Shown here in pieces: positions 16,305 through 24,208 of a stretch of 44,819 nucleotides of DNA. Each line of letters begins with the position of its first letter. The stretch's first letter is position 1. The stretch is from an uncultured bacterium (lineage in GTDB: Bacteria; Planctomycetota; UBA1135; GCA-002686595): NCBI GenBank assembly GCA_937905825.1, contig CALCXM010000097.1, positions 1 through 44,819 of the forward strand, in the 5' to 3' direction. The notes beneath the pieces were generated by a model. The model had not been told where the DNA came from. It did not search any database and saw only the letters and a list, made by a program, of their open reading frames with translations. A program made the translations under genes and the position numbers.

Positions 16305-17252
16305 GTGAAACTCCCCTTCTCCTCCCCCTGGTTGTTGGCCCCCATGCAAGGGGTCACGGAACCCTGCTATCGAGACCTCGTGCTCGTGCGCAACTCCCCG
16401 CTCGAATTGGGCGGAGCGTTCACGGAATTCGTGCGCGTCATGGACAAGGCAATTCCCGTGCACGTCCTGCGCAAGCAGTTGGGGCCGGAGGTCTTCGAGG
16501 CTCCCGTCGGCTTGCAGCTCATGGGGTCTGAGTCCCAAGCGATGGCCGAGAGCGCCGCGCGCGCCGTGGAAGCGGGCGCTCCTTTGGTGGACATCAACTT
16601 CGGCTGTCCAGCCAAGGGTGCCTTACGCGGCTGCGCTGGCTCCGCTCTTTTGCGCGACCCGGGGAAGATGACGGAGTTGATCTCTGCCTGCGTTGAAGCG
16701 GTGGCGGGCGCGGTGCCGGTCACAGCCAAGATTCGAGCTGGGGACCGGGACGCGGACTCCGTGGAGCAACTCGCCCGGGCCGCAGAAGACGGCGGAGCGT
16801 CGCTGCTCACGATTCACTGCCGGACGCGTTCTGAGCACTACACGCCGACGGTCTACTGGGAGCGCATTGCGCGGGCTGTGGAAGCCGTGCAGATTCCCGT
16901 GTGCGGCAACGGCGGGGTCACGTGTCACAGCGACTTGGAACGCATGCGCCAGGAGACCGGTTGCGAGTACGTGATGGTCGGCCAAGCCGCCCTCGGGGAT
17001 CCTTGGATCTTTTCTGGTCGGCAAGTGCAGTCCGCGGAGGCTGCGCGCTTCCTGCTCGACTACGAGGCGCGCTTGGAGGAACGTTCCACGGCCAGCCTCG
17101 TTGCCAGAGCGGGCAGGATCAAGCAACTCTTGCGCCACTGGACCGCGGGCGACCTCTTAGGGCAAGCGCGCACGGAGTGGCTCGCGGTCCAACAGCCGGA
17201 GGAATTGCTCGAGCGCTTAGCTGGCGTTTCGGCGGTGTCCGCTGCGGTCTAG
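16305..17252 (+). CDS. tRNA-dihydrouridine synthase (Dus family)
   Basis: The 315-aa flavoenzyme reduces specific uridines in tRNA to dihydrouridine using FMN and NADPH. It begins at a GTG followed by the flavin-barrel strand LLAPMQGVTEPCYRDL. Diagnostic motifs are DINFGCPAKGALRGCAGSALL (catalytic Cys101), VTAKIRAG, LTIHCRTR with the substrate-side His, VCGNGGV and VMVGQAALGDPWIF, which holds the FMN phosphate. Length is normal for the family; which D-loop uridine it targets (DusA, B or C type) cannot be told. It stands alone and converges on the PQQ-propeller gene. Confidence 0.92.
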   Translation: MKLPFSSPWLLAPMQGVTEPCYRDLVLVRNSPLELGGAFTEFVRVMDKAIPVHVLRKQLGPEVFEAPVGLQLMGSESQAMAESAARAVEAGAPLVDINFGCPAKGALRGCAGSALLRDPGKMTELISACVEAVAGAVPVTAKIRAGDRDADSVEQLARAAEDGGASLLTIHCRTRSEHYTPTVYWERIARAVEAVQIPVCGNGGVTCHSDLERMRQETGCEYVMVGQAALGDPWIFSGRQVQSAEAARFLLDYEARLEERSTASLVARAGRIKQLLRHWTAGDLLGQARTEWLAVQQPEELLERLAGVSAVSAAV

Positions 17253-17291
17253 CCTGACGCGGGCAACCGATCTCCTTGGCCCCAGAATCGA

Positions 17292-18710
17292 TCACTCGTC
17301 GAAGAAGCAGTACAGCGCCAGCTGCGAGCGGACGATGACCAGGTCGTCCACGAGTGCGGGGGTCGACCACATTTCCTCTCCGATGGCTAGGCTCGAGAGC
17401 AGTTCCCATTCCGCTCCGGCTTTGATGATCGAGAGCTGTCCGCCTTGGCTGGCTGTCACCAGCTTGCCGTCGGAAGCCACGGGCGAGGCGAAGTATCCGT
17501 CGCCTTCCCCAACGCGGCTCTGCTTGCCCAGCTCCCCCGTCTTGGCATCGATGGCGGTCATGATGCCGCCTTCTTTGAGCATGTAGACGACGCCCTCGTA
17601 CAGCACCGGGGAGACCACGTCGGAGAGACCGCGACGCTTGTTGTAGCTCCAGGCCACATGGGACTCCGTCACGTTGCCCGTGCCGTCGAGCTTGACAGCG
17701 AACAGCCCGCCTTCGGCTGTCCCGGCGTTCTTGAGGTAGTTGTAATCCGTTTCGTTGAGCTTGTCGTCCCCGTCCAAATCGAAGATGAACCAAGCCATCA
17801 TCATCACGGAGTCATCCCACTCTTCGCGCTCGATGAAACCACTCTTGTTCGTGTCGCGCTCGGCCAAGGCGTCCTCCCAACTGGCCGTCACGCGCGGCCC
17901 GCCGAATTCACTGGTGGAAACCATGTACGAATTCACGATGCACAGGTCCCCGTAAATCAACGGCAGGGACTTGCTCTGCCAAGCGGCGCCGTCGACCCAC
18001 CAAATGCGCTTGCCATCCTCCAAGCCATAGCCCGCGATCTGATTGGAGCCCGAGACGATCAGTTGCGCGGGGCCCTCCTTAGGCGTGTAGATGACCGGGG
18101 TTGCGTAGCTGTGGGTGCTTCCCGGGCGATCGGTTTTCCAACGTTCCTTGCCAGTCTTCGCGTCCAAGGCCACGAGCGAGGAGTTGGTGTCCTGATCCAC
18201 TTGCACGACGACCGAACCGTTGTGAACAACCGGCGAAGTGGCCAGCCCGTGGGGAATGTTGAAGGGCGCGCCGAGGTCGTTGCGCCAGAGCTCCTTGCCA
18301 TCCATGTCGTAGCAGACCATGCCCACGTGATGAAACAGGGTGTAGAGCCGTTCCCCGTCCGTTGCTGGCGTTGGCGATGCAGAAGAATTCGCCCCGACCT
18401 TGCTGCCGTCGAACTCGATCTCTTGCATCCAGACTTGTTCGCCGGTCCCCAGATCGAAGCAGTGCGTGGAGAGCTGCTTCCCCGCAGCCGCCGTCATGTA
18501 CACGTGCCCCTCACTCACGATGGGCGAGGAGTAACCTGGCCTGGCGTTGATCTTCCACAGGAGATTTGTTTCCAGATCGAAGCTGTCGGGAATCGCGGAG
18601 CCTTGCGCGACTCCGGTTCCGTTGTTGCCGCGGAAGCCGCCCCAAGCTGGCGTGTCCGTCGCAAGCTGAGGAAGGGCCGAGAGTGTCAGTAGCAGGCAGA
18701 AGTTCATCAT
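17292..18710 (-). CDS. Secreted PQQ-like beta-propeller with two EF-hands
   Basis: The 472-aa protein has a short signal peptide and then WGGFRGNNGTGVAQG, the usual start of planctomycete PQQ-type propellers. Blades carry repeats such as LVALDAKTGKERWKT, YDMDGKELWRNDLG and MTAIDAKTGELGKQ, similar to BamB and quinoprotein dehydrogenases, but no PQQ ligands can be assigned. Two calcium-binding EF-hand loops, DTNKSGFIEREE (286-297) and DLDGDDKLNETD (311-322), are inserted in the propeller. It probably acts outside the cytoplasm as a binding or scaffold protein. Starts 18710 and 18707 (adjacent ATGs) are equivalent; the longer frame upstream lacks a signal sequence. It is divergent from the sulfatase gene. 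Confidence 0.82.
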   Translation of the reverse strand: MMNFCLLLTLSALPQLATDTPAWGGFRGNNGTGVAQGSAIPDSFDLETNLLWKINARPGYSSPIVSEGHVYMTAAAGKQLSTHCFDLGTGEQVWMQEIEFDGSKVGANSSASPTPATDGERLYTLFHHVGMVCYDMDGKELWRNDLGAPFNIPHGLATSPVVHNGSVVVQVDQDTNSSLVALDAKTGKERWKTDRPGSTHSYATPVIYTPKEGPAQLIVSGSNQIAGYGLEDGKRIWWVDGAAWQSKSLPLIYGDLCIVNSYMVSTSEFGGPRVTASWEDALAERDTNKSGFIEREEWDDSVMMMAWFIFDLDGDDKLNETDYNYLKNAGTAEGGLFAVKLDGTGNVTESHVAWSYNKRRGLSDVVSPVLYEGVVYMLKEGGIMTAIDAKTGELGKQSRVGEGDGYFASPVASDGKLVTASQGGQLSIIKAGAEWELLSSLAIGEEMWSTPALVDDLVIVRSQLALYCFFDE

Positions 18711-19050
18711 CGGAAAGCACCGCAGATTGAGGTTCGAAGGGTGACCGGATCTTAGCAGCGGACAGTCCCCTGATCTCCTGCGGGCCTTCGCCCAAGGTAT
18801 GAGCTGCGCATGATTCTGGTGGCGAGGCCCCGGGGTCCGCCGAGTTCGCCCCCCCGCGGCCTGCCCTCCCGCCAAGAATCGAGTTCCCTTCTGCTGTGGA
18901 TTCCTGCCGGTGGGCGCCTCCTTGTTGGGAACGGGGCGTCCGCCCCAAAAACCTTTGAAATGCCCCTAATTCGTAGCCAAACAGCAGGAACCGGTTGCGT
19001 GAAATTGAGTTGTGATAGGCGTACCAAAGCCCCTCCCACACGCACACGCC
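18711..19050. other. Divergent intergenic region, PQQ propeller/sulfatase
   Basis: This gap of about 340 bp must contain the promoters of both flanking genes. A small hairpin GGGGC-gtcc-GCCCC followed by five A residues lies near 18930-18950. No clear promoter hexamers, operator or RNA gene could be picked out. Confidence 0.35.
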
Positions 19051-20394
19051 ATGACTCTGCCCCTCCTGCCCCTCGCCCTGCTGCTCGCCACCCAAGTCGG
19101 CCAGGTGGGCCCCATCGGCCCGCAAGCTCGGCGCAGCGCGCGCCCGGTCCCAACCGCCACCAGCACTCCGAACATCGTGCTGATCATCGCCGATGACTTT
19201 GGCGTCGACTTTCTCGGGGCCTATGGGGAGGGCGCCGCGCCCCCCTGCACGCCGAACATCGACAGCTTCGCAACGGACTCTTTGCTCTTCCGCAACGCCT
19301 GGACCAACCCGGTCTGCACGCCGACTCGCGCGGCGGTCTTGACCGGACGTTACGGGTTTCGCACGGGCATGGGCGGTGTCGGTGGGTCCTTTGGACTTCC
19401 CTTCTCCGAGCTGACTTTGCCGGAGATGCTGACGGGTTACAACAGTTCCGCAGTCGGCAAGTGGCACCTGGCTGGCAACGGGGGCAACAGCCATCCCAAC
19501 AGCACGGGCTTTGGTTACTTCGCTGGAGCTTTAAGCGGTGGGCTGCCGGACTACTTCCAATGGCCGAAGGTCGTCAACGGTGTGAGCAGCACCTCGACCA
19601 ACTACGCCACCACGGACACGGCGGACGAAGCGATTGCCGCCATGGGAGTGATGAGCACCACGAGCGAACCCTGGTTCCTCTACGTGGCCTTCAACTCGCC
19701 GCACAGTCCTTGGCATGTGCCCCCCGCCGCCCTGTGCCCGGCAGCGGCGAACTGCAACACGGCCTTCTGCATGACGGTCGATGACAACTCGCCGAATTGG
19801 CGCAAGGGCAAGGCGATGGTCGAGGCGATGGACACGGAGCTTGGCCGCCTGCTCGCTGCCTTGGACCAAGTCGATCCAGACGCCTACGTGGTCTTCATCG
19901 GGGACAACGGAACTCCCGGGCAATTGTCCCAGTCGCCGTTCCCTTCGAACCATGCAAAGGGAACCCTGTACGAGGGTGGCGTGAACGTCCCGCTGATCGT
20001 GCGTGGTCCTGGAGTCGTTCCAGGAGAGTCCCAAGCGCTCGTCTCTTCCGTGGACCTCTTCGCGACCTTCGCGGAGCTGGCGGAGGTTTCCGCAACCACG
20101 GAGGACTCGATCTCCATGGTCCCCTACTTCACGAACCCGGCCCTGTCCCTGCGCTCAACGGTCTACTCCGAAACCTTCAGCCCCAATGGCGGGACCTTCC
20201 CCTACCCGACCCACGTGCGCGCCATTCGCGGGGAGCGCTACAAGCTGATTCGCACCAACGGGCAAGCCGACGAGTTCTACGACCTGTGGATGGATGCCTT
20301 CGAAGGCTCGAACCTTCTGCCTTCCTTAAGCACATCCGAGCAAACGGCCCACGACCAACTGCTCGCGGAATTGACTGCGTTGGGAGTCAACTGA
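19051..20394 (+). CDS. Secreted formylglycine-dependent sulfatase
   Basis: The 447-aa sulfatase has a short hydrophobic export signal. It has the metal ligands IADD (Asp48, Asp49), the activation motif CTPTRAAVLTGR with Cys89 to be converted to formylglycine, GKWHLAG, HSPWH, the metal site FIGDNGTPGQ and the late lysine in HAKGTLYEGGVNVPL. All catalytic residues appear present. It should remove sulfate esters from organic substrates, probably sulfated polysaccharides, as is typical for planctomycetes; it needs a formylglycine-generating enzyme encoded elsewhere. Start 19051 begins the signal peptide; a start at 19012 would add a polar extension. Confidence 0.92.
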   Translation: MTLPLLPLALLLATQVGQVGPIGPQARRSARPVPTATSTPNIVLIIADDFGVDFLGAYGEGAAPPCTPNIDSFATDSLLFRNAWTNPVCTPTRAAVLTGRYGFRTGMGGVGGSFGLPFSELTLPEMLTGYNSSAVGKWHLAGNGGNSHPNSTGFGYFAGALSGGLPDYFQWPKVVNGVSSTSTNYATTDTADEAIAAMGVMSTTSEPWFLYVAFNSPHSPWHVPPAALCPAAANCNTAFCMTVDDNSPNWRKGKAMVEAMDTELGRLLAALDQVDPDAYVVFIGDNGTPGQLSQSPFPSNHAKGTLYEGGVNVPLIVRGPGVVPGESQALVSSVDLFATFAELAEVSATTEDSISMVPYFTNPALSLRSTVYSETFSPNGGTFPYPTHVRAIRGERYKLIRTNGQADEFYDLWMDAFEGSNLLPSLSTSEQTAHDQLLAELTALGVN

Positions 20395-20483
20395 GTTTGC
20401 GTTGAAGGAGTCGGCCACGGGGACGGATCGTGGGTTGTGCGCGGTGCGTTGCGTGCTGTTTCTATGGAACTTCGTGACCGGCC

Positions 20484-21020
20484 CTACTCTTCCAGCTCCA
20501 CCCCCAAGCCATCTGCAATGCGGTTGACGTAGGCGTAGTAGGCGGTGACTTCGGCGATATGCAGGATGTCCGTGTCGCTGAAGGCTTGGGCGCGTAGGGC
20601 TTCGACGTCGGCGGGCAGCATCTTGGCCGGGGTGCGATTGAGTTTGGAAACGTAGCGCAGCATGGCCTCGCGCCGAGCGTCCAGACCGGCGTTCATGGGG
20701 TCCGCTTCAATGCGTGCGAGCTGGGCGTCATTCTTCAAGAGTCGGCGCAGACCGCGCCGGTGATGGGTCATTCAGTAGTGGCAACCGTTCTCCTGGCTGA
20801 CCACCAAAGCGATCAGTTCACGCTCCACCTTGCGCAAGCTCGGCGTCCCGCGCATTACCGCGTTGTAGAGCGCAAGGTGCGCGGCGAGTCCTGCGGGGTG
20901 CGCCGAGTGGATCGCCATGATGTTGTCCAACTCGCCGGTCTTGGGGTCGCAAGCTTCCTGGTAAAGCTCCGCGAGCTCACCTTGGGCTTCGTGTTTGCCC
21001 TGGGTCGATATCCAAGCCAT
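20484..21020 (-). CDS. Probable selenoprotein: AhpD-like peroxidase-related enzyme with in-frame TGA (CxxU)
   Basis: Read through one TGA at 20774-20772, the frame encodes 178 aa, the normal length of the peroxidase-related AhpD/carboxymuconolactone-decarboxylase-like family. Both halves match it: GELDNIMAIHSAHPAGLAAHLALYNAVMRG and ERELIALVVSQENGCHY before the TGA, and THH, FSDTDILHIAEVTAYYAYVNRIADGLGVELEE after it. In the family the active site is CHYC..HH; here the second Cys position (residue 83) is the TGA, giving CHYU. A SECIS-like hairpin follows at the proper distance. Relatives are thiol peroxidases or reductases that use the CxxC pair. Alternatives are a Cys-to-stop pseudogene or a split gene restarting at the ATG right after the TGA. 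The gene stands alone, divergent from a secreted-protein gene. Confidence 0.8.
20743..20774 (-). promoter_or_regulatory. Candidate SECIS element directly after the in-frame TGA
   Basis: Eighteen nucleotides after the TGA, the mRNA can form a 6-bp all-GC stem CGGCGC/GCGCCG with the 5-nt loop GGUCU. Bacterial SECIS elements are described as a stem of at least 4 bp with a small apical loop that has a G in its first two positions, the loop starting roughly 16-37 nt after the UGA. This hairpin meets all of these. The fold was made by eye, not by energy calculation. Confidence 0.7.
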
Positions 21021-21348
21021 CGGTCATTTTGTGGGGTCAGGGGAGAGTGCGTCGTGGCGCGACAGCATACGCTTCCAACCTGCAGTTCCAGCGCTTCAGC
21101 CGTCGCGCGAATAAGGATCGGAAGGAAGCGCAGGATGCAGGGCGAGCCAAGAGTTGCAGATCAGGGGTCCAACAAGGGCCGAACATGAGCACTCTTCGAA
21201 AGCCGCAAGACCACTGGAACCGCCAGGCCCGCTGTCCCTGGGGCTTCTTGGGCTCAGGGATTCATCCTGGATCGACCTGCTCAAAGCACGCTCGATCCCC
21301 TATCCTGCTGAGCCACTTTTCTGGACACTTTGCAACAGGTCACCGTCA
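21021..21348. other. Divergent intergenic region, AhpD-like/secreted protein
   Basis: About 330 bp lie between the divergent starts. Open reading continues into it on the plus strand ahead of the secreted-protein gene, but without a plausible start or signal. No promoter, RNA gene or repeat could be assigned. Confidence 0.35.
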
Positions 21349-22677
21349 ATGCCCCTAGGCAGCTATCTTCCCTTCCTTCTCCTTCCGCTCCTTCCCGTGC
21401 AAGATGGAAGCGTGTCGCCGGAGCTACCGGCTGTTCAAGAGGTCGAACCCCTGGACCAAACCGAGCAAGCGAGTGAAGTTGAGGTCGAAGCTGAAGCCGA
21501 CACGCCGCAGCCCGTGCCCACCGAATACACCTGCGGGTGGTTGAGTGCAGTGGGGTCGAGTTGGCTGCCGCTCGATGATCCTAGCGCCCACGTGCTGCCG
21601 GAACCGCTGTTGCGATTGAAGGGCGTGCGCGATGGCTTGTTTGAGTCCTCGAACAGCTCAAGTCTCTTGTTGATTCGGAATCTGGCCGAGCTGCAGACGC
21701 AAGTGGACGGCTTCATGGCCGATGAAGAAGTGCTCGCCTTGCAAGGCGAGTTCATGCCTCTCGAGGATCGTTCGATCGACGGAATCTCAGGGCCCAGCAC
21801 GGCCTTCGATTGCGAGTGGAAGTTTGGCGAACTTGCGACCCGCGTCGCGACGCTCTACGTCACGACACCGGAGGGCCTGATCCTGGCACTCTGGATCGTG
21901 ACCTTGAGCGATCGCCCCTTCCTCGAAATGCAGCAGGAGTTGGAGGGCATCGCGACGCGCTACCTGAAAGGTGAAGGCGCGCCCTTGACGCGCTACACGG
22001 CGCGGATCAACGCCCACGAGATTGCCTTCAGCCTCGGCACCGGACCGGATCTGACCTTGCTGCCCTTGCCCGAGATCGACCTGGAGCACTCGACCACGAG
22101 CCAGTCCATCCGGCGCGTCAACCCGAGCTTCCTGGTTTCCTTCAACCGCCAGTGGGCGGACGCAAAAAGCGGGATCAGCCTCTCCTATCAAGTCGTTCAA
22201 CACGATTTGGGCTTTGGCCCCCCAAATCCCTTCGTGCATTGGATAGCCGGCGTCTACCAATCAGCCGTTCGCGGGGACATCGACAAGGGCGATGCTCCAC
22301 GCGAACTCCTGCACCTCGAGCAAGTGCGCACGGAGGTGATCAGTGACGAGGCCATGGCCAGGCACTATAAAAACTGCCAACGCACCCGGGACGTCGGCGT
22401 GATCCTCGAAGTGCTCTTGCCCCGTTCGCCCTACGCACGCGTCTGCCGCTTGAACTGGGCCCGGCCGCAGGACGGGGAGCCGAACTTCTTTGGGCGCATG
22501 TGGTTCGTGGAATTGCGTCACTACCACCCCGGTCGCGGGGAAACGGTGACCGGGACTTCTGTGCTGATCCTGCGCGCTCAAGCCAAGACACTGGGGGAAC
22601 TCAACGCCCTCGAAGAGTCCATGGACCTCAGCACACGGCCGATCGGTTCAGAAGGGCGCTTCCCGCTGACGTACTAG
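21349..22677 (+). CDS. Secreted protein of unknown function
   Basis: The 442-aa product has a signal peptide (SYLPFLLLPLLPVQDG) followed by a Glu/Gln-rich low-complexity linker (about residues 20-58) and a larger soluble region with alternating strands and helices. No known domain is recognised. The C-terminal part is rich in aromatic residues and arginine and ends LSTRPIGSEGRFPLTY. An AGG lies about 9 bases before the ATG at 21349; the frame is open further upstream but without a signal sequence there. It converges on the propeller gene and has no operon partner, so context gives no clue to function. Confidence 0.7.
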   Translation: MPLGSYLPFLLLPLLPVQDGSVSPELPAVQEVEPLDQTEQASEVEVEAEADTPQPVPTEYTCGWLSAVGSSWLPLDDPSAHVLPEPLLRLKGVRDGLFESSNSSSLLLIRNLAELQTQVDGFMADEEVLALQGEFMPLEDRSIDGISGPSTAFDCEWKFGELATRVATLYVTTPEGLILALWIVTLSDRPFLEMQQELEGIATRYLKGEGAPLTRYTARINAHEIAFSLGTGPDLTLLPLPEIDLEHSTTSQSIRRVNPSFLVSFNRQWADAKSGISLSYQVVQHDLGFGPPNPFVHWIAGVYQSAVRGDIDKGDAPRELLHLEQVRTEVISDEAMARHYKNCQRTRDVGVILEVLLPRSPYARVCRLNWARPQDGEPNFFGRMWFVELRHYHPGRGETVTGTSVLILRAQAKTLGELNALEESMDLSTRPIGSEGRFPLTY

Positions 22678-22741
22678 CCCGCTCCCCCAGTAGAGTCTCG
22701 AACGAGCCCTCCAACGCGCGCTCTCTGCGGTTGGTGAACCC

Positions 22742-24208
22742 CTACTTCGGTCGATGAATGAGCGTGTAGTAGGCCTCGGGGTGCAACAGCGGATGACCGT
22801 TCGTAGCGCGCACACCGTCCGCATGGAGCTCATGCACATAGCCTTCTCGCAAGCCTTCGACGACGAGCTCCACACTGAGCTGGTCCTTCGACACACGGGC
22901 TTCGGTCACCTTCAGCGTTTCGGTCTGCACCTCAGGACTGCCGTAGGGACTGTGCAGTAGGTAGGTGTAGCTCGAGAGTTTGTAGGCGGAGGATTCGCTC
23001 GCGGACTTTGCCTCTGCAGGCGAGGTGAAGCGCAAGCGGAACCCCTGGGGCATGGCTTCCATGGCCAGCACTTCAAAGGGCATCTCGCCGGACCACACAA
23101 GCCGCTCGAGTCCTTCCGTGCGCGTTCCCCGGGAGCCCCAACCGCGATTCGTTTCTCCGACGAAGAGCGAGTGGTCCTGACCCCATGCCAGGCGCAAGGC
23201 CCCGCATTGCAAGCCTTCGCGGAAGGGATAGCACGCCCCTTGCCAATGCCCGTCAATCTCCTCCAAGGAGACGCGCATCACGCTGGCCTCGTACTGATCT
23301 GCCACAAACATCTGACCCGCGAAGGGTCCGAACTTTCCAGCGGTCGTGTCCCACAACATGCCGGCCGGTGAGCGCCCCATTTTGTCGTAGGGAAACCAAA
23401 CGGCGGGCAACTTGAAGGTTGGATGACTCTTCGCCACTTCCGGCATGGGCTTGCCATCCGGGGGCATGGGCGGAATCTCGTGGGTCCACGCGGGCAGCTT
23501 GCAGGACTCGATGCCCCAGGGGTGGCCGTGGAAGTCGCCCACTTCGAGATGGGAGAGCTTGGAGGCCCCGCACCACTCCCCTTGATTGTCCGTGTAGAAC
23601 ATATCGCCCGTGGGACTGTTGGCGATGCCCGCCGGTGAACGCAAACCCGAACAGGTGGGAAGCATGCGTCCTTCGGGTGTGATGCGCAGGGCGAAACCAC
23701 GCCAAGACACATCGCCGAAGGCCCCCTGCCCGAAGGGCTTGTTGGTGGTGATCCAAAGATTCCCTTCGGGACCGAGGCGTGGACCAAAGTTGTACTCGTG
23801 ATAGTTACCGCTGATGCGCCAAGTGTCGCAGACGGTTTCGATCTCGTCGGCGCGGTCGTCCCCGTCCGTATCGCGCATGCGTGACAGCTCGCCCCGTTGA
23901 ACAAAGTAGATCCAACCGTTCAGATCCAAGAGCCCCAGGGGTTCCTGCAGTCCGTCGGTGACGAGGGTGTACTTGACGCCCTCGCCGTTCGCACTGTAGG
24001 CGTCGTCGAGGATCCAAACCTCTCCGCGCCGGGTGCAAACCATGGGCCGGCCGTCTTCGAGCACCAGCAAGCCGCTGACTTCCAGGGGCGATTCCTCCGG
24101 CACGTCCAGGGTCACGATTTCGTAGTAGTCCGACTCCGTCGGCAGGGTCGTCTCCTGCGCGGTCTGCAGAAGGAAGCAAGCGAGAGCCGATAGAAGCAAA
24201 GTTACCAT
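22742..24208 (-). CDS. Secreted six-bladed propeller, glucose/sorbosone-dehydrogenase-like
   Basis: The 488-aa protein has a signal peptide (LLLSALACFLLQTAQ) and a beta-propeller of the NHL/GSDH type: MVCTRRGEVWIL, GLQEPLGLLDLNGWIYFVQRGELSRMRDTDGD, NLWITTNKPFG, GLRSPAGIANSPTGDMFYTDNQGEW and FVGETNRGWGSRG. A C-terminal Ig-like region with FTSPAEAKSA and RVSKDQLSVELVVEGLREG follows. Planctomycetes often encode such proteins next to or fused with c-type cytochromes, suggesting oxidation of sugars or a related extracytoplasmic electron-transfer step; no cofactor ligands were assigned. Its ATG overlaps the stop of the heme protein gene in ATGGTAA, so the two form a coupled operon. Confidence 0.83.
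   Translation of the reverse strand: MVTLLLSALACFLLQTAQETTLPTESDYYEIVTLDVPEESPLEVSGLLVLEDGRPMVCTRRGEVWILDDAYSANGEGVKYTLVTDGLQEPLGLLDLNGWIYFVQRGELSRMRDTDGDDRADEIETVCDTWRISGNYHEYNFGPRLGPEGNLWITTNKPFGQGAFGDVSWRGFALRITPEGRMLPTCSGLRSPAGIANSPTGDMFYTDNQGEWCGASKLSHLEVGDFHGHPWGIESCKLPAWTHEIPPMPPDGKPMPEVAKSHPTFKLPAVWFPYDKMGRSPAGMLWDTTAGKFGPFAGQMFVADQYEASVMRVSLEEIDGHWQGACYPFREGLQCGALRLAWGQDHSLFVGETNRGWGSRGTRTEGLERLVWSGEMPFEVLAMEAMPQGFRLRFTSPAEAKSASESSAYKLSSYTYLLHSPYGSPEVQTETLKVTEARVSKDQLSVELVVEGLREGYVHELHADGVRATNGHPLLHPEAYYTLIHRPK

Noticed and set aside
17445..18692. 415-codon plus-strand frame
   Set aside because: Antisense to the PQQ-like propeller with EF-hands; no motif of its own.
20484..20771. 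Separate 95-aa gene starting at the ATG after the TGA
   Set aside because: The fragment is the in-frame continuation of the AhpD-like domain and lacks its own ribosome binding site, so read-through by Sec insertion explains it better.
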